DNA of 64,000 nucleotides from Verrucomicrobiota bacterium JB022 (GTDB taxonomy: Bacteria; Verrucomicrobiota; Verrucomicrobiia; Opitutales; Oceanipulchritudinaceae), in contig JAUTCQ010000009.1 in assembly GCA_030673845.1 (NCBI GenBank), forward strand, positions 1 through 64,000. Direction: 5' to 3'. How positions within the stretch are numbered: the first letter of the stretch is position 1; each line of letters starts with the position of its first letter. The notes under the pieces are model-generated. The model made no database searches. It saw only the letters and a program-made list of their open reading frames with translations, and was not told the origin of the DNA. Below, in pieces: positions 6,235 to 18,200 of the stretch. Made by a program: the position numbers and the translations under genes.

Positions 6235-9200
6235 TTACTTAAGTTGGCTTCCATTTGGATACAAATAAAAGCTCTTATTGGGATAAAATCTAGTCCATTC
6301 CAGCTCGGATAGGTAGTAACCTGGAAGAAAACTTGAAGAATTTCTGCTGGATCTTGAAGTATCAAATCCTATGTCATAAATAAGACAACCCCGCGACATA
6401 ATATTCTCGATCCAAGCGAAGTTAGCAATTTCCATCGCTCCTAAATCACTCCTGCCTCCAGGTGCCCATAATGGCGACATCGGACGTAATTCAGCTAACT
6501 CCTGCAAAAATTGATCTCCCTCCTCATCCCAGATGAATGCCTCAGCTTGAAACATTGGTGTGGATGCGTTCGAGATCGCGTGAGCAACGCGTTTCCAATT
6601 TTCTCCAATTACGGCCTTACAATCACCCTTTTTACTGCGAATCCGCTGAGCCTGAGAGACTGAAACCGTGCCAGATTTCGTCTCCATCACTTCTTTCCGC
6701 ATATCAAGCGGTATCGTTACACTGGAAGGAGGCGCTTCAACCTCATCTGGCCACACATTAATAGACGGCCAAGGCACAGAAATGGCTGCCGTTTCCATAT
6801 GAAGCATGTATGTGAGCGCCACTACCCCCAGCAGGGCGAGGCCAACCGAGGCTGAAGAAAGTGAATACGCCTGAGCAAACATCCCACTCGGATCCACCCC
6901 CATCACCGGATTCCCGTGTGCATACAAATACTTGTGCAGCGTTTGCGGGTCGGAGCGGAAGCCTTCGTAGGTGTCCAGGGTGTGGAAGCGGCCGGTTTCG
7001 GGGTTGAGGTAGCGCGCACGCAGGAAGTACATCCCGAGGTCCGCGTCCCATTGCTCGCCGGTGTAGAGGTAGGCGTTGGGGGTGCCGTGGCCGGTGGCGC
7101 TCAAGAGGAGGCCGAAGGCGTCGTAGGTGTAGGCATCCGTCACCAGGCCCGCTTCGTCGACGAGGGCGCGCACCGTGCCGAGGCCGTCGTAGAGGTAATA
7201 CGACGTTTCCCAGTGATCCGGAGCCCCCTGCGGTAGCAGCTGCGTCTGGCTGATCAGATCATGCCCGTAGGCATACACCTTCTGGACAGTCAAAGAACCG
7301 GTAAAGTCTTCGACCAACTCTTCTAACACTTGGCTGTAGCCCGTCAAGTTGTTGCGGTCCACCAGGTAGTAAGTCGTGGCGTCACCGACCGTTTTCGCAA
7401 AGCGGTCGCCGTAGACATCATACGACACATCAATGACTTCCCCGCTTCCGGTAGTGCGGCGGATCAGCTTGTTGCGGTAGTCGTAGACGTCCGTGCCTGC
7501 GGGACTCAGCGTCGTGTTGCCGTTGAAATCGTAGGCATCACGCGTCAGCCAGTCGTTCGCGCTATAACCAAAGGTCTGCGCCCCCACCCCGGCCAGCGAC
7601 GAGGCACGCGTCAGGCGGTTGCCCACGTCATCGTAGGTGTAGCTCACACTGCCGTTATTGCCGTGGGGATCGTCCGCCACCGTTTCGCGCTGCAGCCGAT
7701 AAAGCTGGTCGTAGACATAGTCGACCACCCGACCGCTCGTCTCGGTTTGCCGCGTGCGCATCCCGCCGCGACTGAGCGTATACGCATAACTATTGTAGGT
7801 GCGCCCGTCCGTGTGACTGATATCCAGATTGGTAAGGCGGTAAAGTGAGCCGTAGCTCCAGACATGCGTGATGTCGTTGGCATACGTCATCGCAGCTAGG
7901 TTGCCCACCTCGTCATAAGCGTAACTGTGCGCCAACGGCGGTTGCTGCGCCCCGTGATCATAAACTTGCGCCAGTCGACCCAGCTCATCGTAGTCATAGG
8001 CGAGTTGAACGCCATTCGCATTATTCGAAGCGACGCCCGTCAACTGCCCCGCGGGGTTGTAGCTATAAGTGAGCGTGCCTTCAGCCGACTGCTTTGAGAT
8101 GAGGTGGCCTTGCGCATCATAAGCATAAATCTCACGGTGCAGAACTTCGTCCAGGTAGTTGTAAGTCGCGGCAGAAGTCAACTGCCCGGTGCCATCATAG
8201 GTATATTCCAGCTTGGCCGTAGCATGGGCATAGATCAGCGACGGGTGCGAAGGGTCAGCCTCCTCCGTCACCAGACGATCCATTCCATCATAGGTGTAGG
8301 TGGTGGTGTAGCCGTTGAAATCGGTGCGGGTGGTCAAGGCGCCATTCAGATGATAGGTATAGTGCTCCACCTGCCCCTCCGGCAGGGCACGCCAGGTGCG
8401 GCGGCCCATCACGTCATAACCATAGCGTGTGGTGTGCCCTTCCGCATCGGTCTGGGCAGTCACGTTGCCCGCCTCGTCATAGGCATAAGTGGTAACCGGT
8501 CGATCGCCCCCAGCCTCCGGGGCGGGTTGCGTCACCGTCAGCAAGCGCCCCAGCGCGTCGTAGCCGTAGTCGGTGCGCTTGCCCTTCTGATCGATCGAGG
8601 CGACGCGGCGCCCCAAGGTATCGTAGACCGTCTCCGTCGTCGTTCCGTCCGCATATGTGGTCACCGTCGGGCGGCTGAGCGCGTCGTAAGTCGTTGAAGT
8701 GGTGCGGCCGAGGGCATCTTCCACCGCGACCTGGTTGCCCGCCGCGTCGAAGAAGCTCTTCGTCACGCGCCCCAAAGCGTCCGTCACCGCGCCGCGACGG
8801 CCCGAGCAACCGCACTGATCGTCGTAGGTATAAAAGGTCGCATGGCCCAGCGCATCCACGCTCGTCTCCACCCGACCCAATGCGTCGTAGTCGTTGCTGG
8901 TAAAGGGGTTGTCCTGCAGCTCGGGGGCCGCGAGGACCGCCTCAACATTCCTCAACGCTGCCGGATCGGCCGGCATCGTCTCGTCGGGCAAGATGGTGCG
9001 CACCACCCGGCCCAGCGCGTCGTAGATGTAGTAGGTGGTGCGCCCAGCGCGATCGGTGCGCGAAAGGGAGCGACCTTCCGCATCGTAGACCGTGGAATCG
9101 AAGCGGCCGTCGGCGTAGGTCGTCTGGATCAGATTGCCACGCGCGTCGTAGGCGTAGGTCGTGGGGCGGCCCAGCTGGTCGATCGTCCGCGCCTGCTTGC

Positions 9201-12200
9201 CAATCGCATTGTATTCGACGCGGGAAGTGGTGCCGTCGGCATAAGTCGTCTGCACCACGCGGTCGTTCCGATCGTAGGCATACTGCGTCGTCGCCGTTTC
9301 TACTTCCAAGGCCGTGCCGGTGGCGTCGTAAACGGTGCGCTGCTGCGTCTGGCTCGTCTGATTGCCGCGGCTGTCATATGTATAGCTGCTGACCCGCAGG
9401 ACATTGCCGTTGGCGTCGCGCAGCTCCGTCCGCGTGGTGTTGCCCAGAGAGTCGTATTCGTGAGCCGTCGTATTACCCGCCCCATCTGTCATACTCGTGA
9501 GGTCGCCGCGGGCATTGTAGGCAAAGGCGGTCACATTACCCGACGCGTCTTCCATGCGCGTGAGATTGCCAGCGGCGTCATATGCAAACTCCGTCACGTT
9601 GCCATTCGGGTCTTCGATGGTCAGCGGGTTGCTGTTCGCATCGTAGGTGTAGGTTGTCGTGGCAACGGCCACTTCGCCCTCCGCGTTGGTGAAGTATTGC
9701 GTTTCGCTCAGCACGTTGTTGCGTGCGTCGTAGGTGCGCTCGGTCACGTTGCCCAGCGGGTCCTCTTCTCGCGTCACATTGCCGCGCACATCGTAATCCA
9801 TCCGCGTTGTCAGCCCTGGTCCTTCCAGGTTCTCGGGATCGACGGTGGTGGTCGCGACCACATTGCCCTCGAAGTCGTATTCGTGCACCGTCTCGAAGCC
9901 CAGACGGTCCACGATCACTTCCTTGCGCGTCGGAATGTCGTGCTCGAGCGTGATCGGGAAGCCTTCCGCATCCACCTGCCCGATCACCCGCCCCTGCTCG
10001 TCATATTCGGTGCGGATCGCCCGTACCCCACGAGGGTCGATGACCTCCGTCAGGTAATACGGGAAGGCGGCGTTTTCATAGCGATATTCGGTAAAGGTGC
10101 CATACAGCGGGCTCTCCGGGTCGTTGCCTTCGCGGTCGGTGAACTTCACCAGACGCCCCTCGGTGTCGTAGTCGTAGGCCAATGCGTTTCCGTCCGGGTC
10201 TTCGATCCGCGTGATCCGACCAGCACCGTCGCGGGTGAACGCAATCGAACGCCCACTGCTGTGGAAGACGCCATCCTCCGTAATCCTGAGCGTGTTCTGG
10301 TTGCGGTCCGTTACCTTACGCAGGCCCAAGACCTCCGCAATCTCCAACCGCGTGCCATCCAGGGCCGTGTAGACATATGCCTCCGGATCCAGCACCCCCG
10401 CCCCAAAGTCATCGATCTGGTAGATCCCGTCGCCGTCGTCGTCGACCAGCGGGAAGCTTGGATTGGCGGCAGTCAGTGCCAGAGAGCCGACCGAGCCATG
10501 AATGGGCCGAAAACGCAGCACAGCCGCCGTCGGTTGCGGGCCGATGACGGTACCCTGAGGCTCGGTGTAGGCTTCGAACTGCTCCACCTGCCCATCTCCC
10601 AGCACCACAGTCACAATTGCCGGACGGACGGGCCGGAAAACCCACCTCCCGGACAGGCCGCTGCTCGTGGCATCCAGATACCACTCGGAGCCGAGAGCGT
10701 GGTTTTCATAGACCTGAACCGCTCGGAGCCCCAGATCCCAGCCACGACCGAAATCTCCCTGCAGCTCACCACGGCTGTCGTAGCTACGCAGTATCTGCAC
10801 AGGGATGCCACTCACCGGCAACTGCAAATCCTCAAATGCTAATGCGAAATGGCCCACCTTCATCTGAGAGTCGACCACCACGGATTGCGCCACCTTGTAG
10901 GAGCGCCCGAGAACGTCCACCGCCCGCAGTTGAACCTCGTAGATACCATTGCGAAGCATCGTCGGGTCAAATGTGCCGAGCACCCCCGCAGTCACTTCTT
11001 GAGTGCCGGTTGCAAAGACGGTCCACTCGCTGGTGCCCTTAAGCCGGTGTGCCAGCGTATACTGCTCCAGCAGCGCACTGGTGACGGTGCCCACCACCGC
11101 TGTCGGCGCCGTCACAATAGAGTCCGCAGCGGGAGAAGTGAGTTCCGCAAAGGGCGGTGCATTATCGTCTGAAACATAAAGAGTAATGCCCATCGGGTCG
11201 CTGGCGAAGCCGGAATCGTCGGTAGCGACCGCCGTCAAATGACTTACGGGTGCGAGCACTTCGTTGTCTGGAAGCGATAATGTGAACGTGTCCCCACCGG
11301 CGGCACTTGCAAAACCAAGAGACTGGCCGTCGGCGAATAACTCGACTTGCGCAATCGTCCCGTCGGCGTCCGTGGCTCGCACCATTAGGGTCAGGGGTAG
11401 TCCTGGCTTCAGCACGGCCTCGTCTGTTGGCGAGAGCCAAGCCACCTCCGGGCCATGCACGACCTCAATCGTCACATAATCGAGGCTGTAGAGCTCGCCG
11501 TCGGACACATAAAATTGAAGCACATAGGTGCCCGCTTTTGAAAAGTAAGCTTGGACTTCTGGCCCCTGCGGCAGCTCGATTTCCACTGGCGCAGGACCCG
11601 AAATAAAGAGCCACTTTGCCGTAATCCAACCGCCCAAGGGCAGGCCGTCGTCGGCCACCTGGCCCACCAGACGCGCGCCCGCCTGCAGCGTTACCTTTTG
11701 ATCCGGACCAGCATCGATTTGCGGAGGCTGGTTGGGCAGCGGTTCGACGATAATGGTAACTTCATCAATCCCGGTCAAATCGCCGTCAGAGGCCGACAAC
11801 GCGAGAACGTAGGTGCCCTCAGTATCAAAACTCACTTGGGTGGCAATAGCGTTGGGTTGGGTGATCGAAACATTGCCTGGCCCGCTCACGAGCGACCATT
11901 GTGCCGTCAGAGTCGCCGGCAGGGGCAACCCATCGTCGCTGACCGAACCCTCAAGCGTCACTTGAGCATGCAGCGCCACCGTGCGGTCCGCTCCGGCATC
12001 GACAACAGGAGCCGTATTGGCAGGCAGGCGGTAGGATACCGTAACGCTGTCGCTCCCCTGAAGCTCGGAATCGTCTGCCGTGAGGGTAAAGGTATAGTCG
12101 CCAGGCACAGAAAAAACGACCTCCGTATCGAGAGCAGAGGGATCAATTATTGCGGCCCCCTGCGCAGGTTCCACGGTCCAACCAGTGGAAACCCCTCCTC

Positions 12201-15200
12201 CCTCTGGAAGACCATCGTCAGCAAAGACTCCGTGTAGCCAGATGCGATCCTGAGGCCAAGTGACGACCGAAGAATCGCCAGCATCTACAAAAGGAGCAAG
12301 ATTCGTAGGTATAGGCGGACAACGCCCTGCCCCACGGGCCGCGTAAATAGACTGTATCTCGCTGCCGGACAGAGCTCGGCTATAGATTGCCAGTTCGTCA
12401 ATTCGGCCGGCCAGAGTGCGTGTGTCAAAAGCTCCAAAGATCAGCGTTTCTGCCACTTCCAACAACATGCTCCCGTCGATCCGGTGGTAAACTTGAATGC
12501 CGTCGAGATACAGAGTGACACTGCTTTCGCTCTGATCCAAGACCACCGAAATATGATGCCACTCAGTGCCAAGGCTGGAGCCGACATAAAATGTGGTATA
12601 GCCTGATACGGTAGGATACGTGCAGTAGATTCTCGCGCCATTATAGTCCGAAAGCAGGCCGACATTGCCCCAACGGAAGAGGCCATCAACCCCTGCCCCG
12701 TCACGTTTAAACCAGAATTCTACTGTCAAGGCACCGGCGTGCTCAACTTGAGCAGCCGCCTCGCCAGAGCTGACCAAAAACGATTGTCCTCCCTGAAAGC
12801 CAAACCCATTGAGATAAATGCCCGCGTCGTGGCCTGCCAGATTTTGGCTCCGGGCTTCAAGGTTACCCTTCCGATCAAAATCGCTATTTCCATCCCAGAA
12901 CGCGACTAGACCTTCAGGAGAATCAACCGAGCACGGCTCATCGATACGAACACTTATGAATTTAGTTACAGAAGCCAAACCGTCGTTTGCCGTTAGTTGC
13001 AGAAGATAACTACCGGCCCGCGCAAAAGAAGCCGTCGAAGCCGCTAATCTAACGTCTTTGAACGCAACCAGTCCGGATGGCTCCTCACCATTGGCGATTG
13101 GCCCCATCAACACCTTCCACTCCGTAACGACATCCCCGCCCGGTAATCCATCGTCCGACACGCTAGCCCCGAGTCCTATTGATTCACCAACTGAGCCCGC
13201 AAGTGGATCCTGGGTTATATCGATCAGAGGAGCTTCATTTAAAAATCCCACCGGGCACCTACCGGATCCACCTGCTTTGTAAAGTGCTCCGATCTCAGCG
13301 GCATCCAGTGCGCGACTATAGATGGCGAATTCATCAAGCTCTCCGTTTAGTCGTCTATGGTCGTATGCCCCTACCAAAAGCGTCTCGGAAAGACGCGTTC
13401 GCAAATCCGGGTTTGCCAGTGTGTAAACTTGCTTCCCGTCCACGAAAGCCCGCAATCTTTGCTCTGGTTCACTGAGGACAACAGCCATGTGATGCCAGTC
13501 GGTGCCCAATGCAACTCCTGCGTAAGGTGAAGAGGATCCGCCTGCAACAGGATAGGTAAAGTATAGCCGCGCCCCGTTATAATCAGACAATACCCCAAAA
13601 TCTCCCCAACGAAACAGACCGTCCGTTCCTGCACCGCTCCTTCGCATCCAAAACTCGACAGTAACTTCGCCGGTTTCAGCAATACTTTCCAGCAGGGCAC
13701 CTACATCCGCTTCAAGTTCCTGACCATTGGCAAAGTGAAACCCAGTGGTATAAATGCCTGGCATGAAGGCCAGCGGAGCAACAACATCAAGCTCTATGGC
13801 ACCAAGCTGATCCCAGCGACGAGTCCCATCCCAGAAAGCGATGAGATCTGGAGGTGAGTCAAATGTGCATAAATCATCAACCCGGACCGTAACCTCATCC
13901 CTTCCTGAAGCTAACCCATCGGACACTTCCAACTGCAGCCGATATGTGCCGGGACGGGTGAAATTTACTTGGGGATCCAGCACATTCCTATCACTAAAAG
14001 ATACCAGTTCGCGGGGATCTTCAACTCCTGTAGAATTAGGGGCTTCAAGAACGTCCCATTCCATCCACAACTGGTTCAGCGGAGCACCATCGTCGCTTAC
14101 ATCACCATTCAGCGGCAGCGGATCTCCAACAGTCGTTACCATTAGATCTTCCTCTATCGTCACCATCGGTGCACTATTTGGCAGATATACCGGGCAGCGC
14201 CCCATACCCTTACCTTGATAAAGCGACACAATCTCCGCTCCTGTTAAGACACGGTCATAGATGGCAAATTCATCCAGCGACCCCGTCATTCTGCGGTGAT
14301 CATAGCCGCCTAGCCGCAAAACATCGGATAGCATAAGATTGAGGTTGGCATTCACGACTTTGAAGATGCGAACCCCATCAAGATAAACCTCAAACGAATG
14401 ATCTTCCTTCTTGAGGAGAAACGCCACATGGTGCCATTCCATCCCCAGTGCGACCGATACGTAGGGGGTAGCAATCCCGGTTGTTGTGGGGTAGGCGCAA
14501 TAAAATCTGCTTCCGCTGTAATCTGAGAGTGCACCCAAATCCCCCCACCGGAAGATGCCATCAACGCCTGCCCCGGCTCGTTTAAACCAAAACTCGACGG
14601 TAACCTCCTCACTTTCGGCGATCTGCTCCGCAAGATGCGGAACTCTCGCCTCAAGCTCTTGCCTGGAATCGAAGGAGAATCCTCCCAAGAACTTACCTTC
14701 TGAATAGTGGCCACATTCGCCACCGTCCAAAGGAACATCACCAATCAAATCATGGTACCCATCATTGCCATCCCAAAAGGCGATCAGACCGGAAGGAGAG
14801 GGTTCGCAGTCTTCCGAAATCCTGATTTCCTGCCGCTGGCGGGCTACAGCTATTCCGTCGGACACCTCGAGCTCCAACAGGTAAACACCTTGGCGTAAAA
14901 AGGTCGCACGCGTGCCCGGCGATGTGGGCTCATCAACAAGAACGAGATCATCTGGAGACTCTTCCCCGGTGGTCGGAGCGCTCAAGACATGCCAGAAATA
15001 CGTAAGATTTTCACTGGACTCATCAGGATCAGAAGCCGCCGCCTCTATCCAAACCACAGTATCATAAAAGTCGGCCGCGCTTAATAAAATAGGATCCAAC
15101 GGCTCAATCAAGGGAGGTCGGTTCAATATTTCGACGGTAAACTCCTGAATGGAAAATTCATCATTTCGGTCTAGCACCATAATGGATACAGGTACGAATG

Positions 15201-18200
15201 CCGGCGTATCTCCTGTCACCTTGAAAGTCAAAAGGCCCGTCTTCGAATCCAAGACCGCGTCCGAAGGCCCGCTTAAAAGTGTAAATATATGCTCGTAAGG
15301 TATGGCGTCTACGTCTTCAACTACCGGGAAGTAGCGGAATTCATCCGACAAGCATTCCCCTTCCACACCAAACGCGAAGGGAGGCCTGCTCAAGAAACGA
15401 GGACGCGTCTCAAGCGGAAGTGCTACAACTATACCAAACTCTTGCTGAGATCGCCCCCCATTGTCATCTCTGACTTCAATGACCACCTTGAAAGCGCCTT
15501 GGCTTTCGGGTGACCAGGAGATCATCCCGCTCTGTGCGTCGATCATCATCCCTACAGGATGCTCAATGAGGTGATAGGTCAGAAAATCACCATCTTCATC
15601 ACTCGCTTGGACACGATGTTGATAGTGAGGCGGCGGCACCAGTTCAAGGCTGGTGGTAAGGAAGAAGTTGGAGCCACAGCAGTAACGCTCAGCGAAAAAG
15701 ATGTCGAAATCGTAGGTTTTACCGACGGTCAGTCCCAATGTGTCGAGGTCTACATTGCCCTCGACTGGGCCATGCACGCCTCCCAGATCGACCACGAGTT
15801 TACGGTCTATAAAGACCCAAACGTCATCGTCCCCTCTAAACGAGAACTGTTCGCCTCCACGATAGGTAAAGGTGCTATGGCCTGTCATCGTGAAATAGCG
15901 GTTTAGCTCAGTTGAACCGAAATCGAGCAAGCGTGACGTCAAAGGAAAGAATTGGCTGCTCTGGAACTCGTAGATGCCAGAACCCGGAATCTTTTCCGCT
16001 AGGAACAGGGGCATCCGCGCAGTTTCATTTACTCCAGGCACATCATGAAACCATTGGTAAAAGCTATCCTCACTCTGTATCGCGTTCTGACTGATCGCAG
16101 TATTCAATACCGGCGTTCCATCGTCTCCCAAGGCATCCATAACCAGATTCTTTACCCACCCTGAGAGCGTCCATTGCATGTCGGGGTGCGAGCTAGTAAA
16201 GTCCCGAAATGTTGCCAAGATATAAGCACCTTTCTCCTCGGAGACCTCGACAGCTGTAATGGGAGTCGAGGTGAAAAACGGATCATGGTTGATGTGCCGG
16301 ACCGTAATCACAATTGTAGCTACCACCGAAGCTTCCCCGTCTGAAATCAGGATTTCAAACCCGTCAGTGCCCGAAAAACCCGGCAAAGGATCGTATCGGA
16401 AATCGGCTCCCGCGATGAAAGTAATGATCCCTCTCTCAGGAGCTGATCTAACCGTGAATGTGAGGTGATCGCCATCGACGTCATGCGCCGGAATCGTTCC
16501 CAACAGCGACTGGTCCTCATCCGTTTCGAGGAAAAGATCTTCCGCCACCGGCGCATCGTTTCGAGGCTCAACCTCGATCGTCACCTTCGCACTGGAAGAC
16601 GTCTGCCCGTCGGAGACGGAAAATGTAAAGCTGTCGGGCCCGAAGTAGTCGGTCGTTGGCGTGTAGTGAAAGCTGCCATCGCTTACCAGCCCAAGACTCC
16701 CATGCTGCACGTCGGAAACAAGTGCGAATGAAAGTGCGTCGCCGTCGACATCGGTGGCCGAAAGCAAACCGCTCAGTACAGTATCTTCTGGCGTCGTGTA
16801 AGTAGCCGCGATGGCGTGGGGCGCGTCATTGACCGGGGCAACGGTCACAACCACTTGCGCTTGAGCCGACAATTCACCGTCCGAAACTGCGACGCGAAAG
16901 GAATCGAGCCCGTTGAAATTGACCCTAGGCTCGTAGCGGAAGCTGCCGTCCATAGCGACAATTGCCGCACCGAATGACGGACCATCGACCAAAGAAAAAC
17001 GCAACTCGTCTCCATCCACATCTGTTGCTGTCAAGTGGCCTACCACTGCAACATCTTCGATCGTCTCCAGCGCTGAGTCTGCCATGATGGGCACGTCATT
17101 CACCGCCTCTACCTCGATCGAAACGATGGCAGTAGCGACGTATTCACCATCTGACACCTGATAGATGAAGGTGTCTTTACCGTTGAAGTTAAGAGGCGGC
17201 GTATAAGTGAAGCCACCTTCTGCCTGGATCACGACCTGACCGTAAGCAGGGCCGCTGACCAAGGTGTAGGTCAAGGCATCACCATCTGCATCCTGCCCTG
17301 CAAGCTGCCCAGCCAGAGCCGTATCCTCTGGCGTGGTGAATGCGAGATCCTGCGCTACCGGAACGTCGTTAACGGCAGCGACGGTAATGACCGCAACAGC
17401 ACGCCCGGAGAGCGCACCATCGGAGACCGAGAAGACGAATGTATCGGAACCGTGGAAGCCAGGCGGAGGCTCATAGACGAAGCTGCCATCTGTTTGTAGA
17501 CGCAATCTGCCGTGCGCAGGCGCTTCCACCATCTCGAAAGCAAGATCGTCACCATCCGGGTCGAAGGCGACGAGCAACGCGGCCAAAGGCGCTCCCTCGG
17601 CAGTTTGGAAAGCCTGGTCTGAGACTACCGGCGTCTGGTTTTCTGGCTCTGGCCCTACGGAACCATTCAAAGGAGCCAATACATCGATACGGCCACTGCT
17701 ATTGAGGGTCAGACGATCGACGGCAAAATTCCCTCTCAGACGTCCGTTAACCATCAGATGGCGATCAGGAGCAATCACGATGGCGTAGGCGGTGCAGCCC
17801 GTGTTCAGCGTCACGTCTCCCCGAGCCTCCAGGCGCACCCAAGCCGGGTTTGCAGAGCTTCCTACTTTGCCGTTGATCGTCAGCGAGTCGCGCAGGCGGA
17901 TGACCACCGGCCCAGCAACCTCGAGCTGGCTGTTGCCGTTCAGCGTCAGGCTCTCGAAGGAATAGACCTCCGGCGTTTCGGCACCGGTGGTTCCCAGGAC
18001 GAGGCCGCTTCCGGCATTGACGGTAAAGCGCCCGTAACGGCCTGCGGGAAGGGGCTTGAGGCCGACGTTCGAATTCAAGTTGAGATCACGCAGCGTCAAA
18101 GGGTCGCCAAACAGATCGGAGGGTGTGTTGAGCGTTACTTGGCGCGTCCCGCTCGGCGGAGTCCAATCCCCCACCCTCGGCAGTTCCGTGGCGTCCGTCC

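Noticed and set aside
7000-10800. Regularly spaced short repeats that might be taken for a CRISPR array
   Set aside because: They are degenerate codons for YD repeats within one open frame, with no constant repeat and unique spacers.
8842-10842. A 666-codon open frame on the plus strand opposite the YD repeats
   Set aside because: It is an antisense shadow created by the codon periodicity of the repeated YD motifs; its translation is low-complexity (VVG, RVV, IR repeats) and has no fold or start signals.
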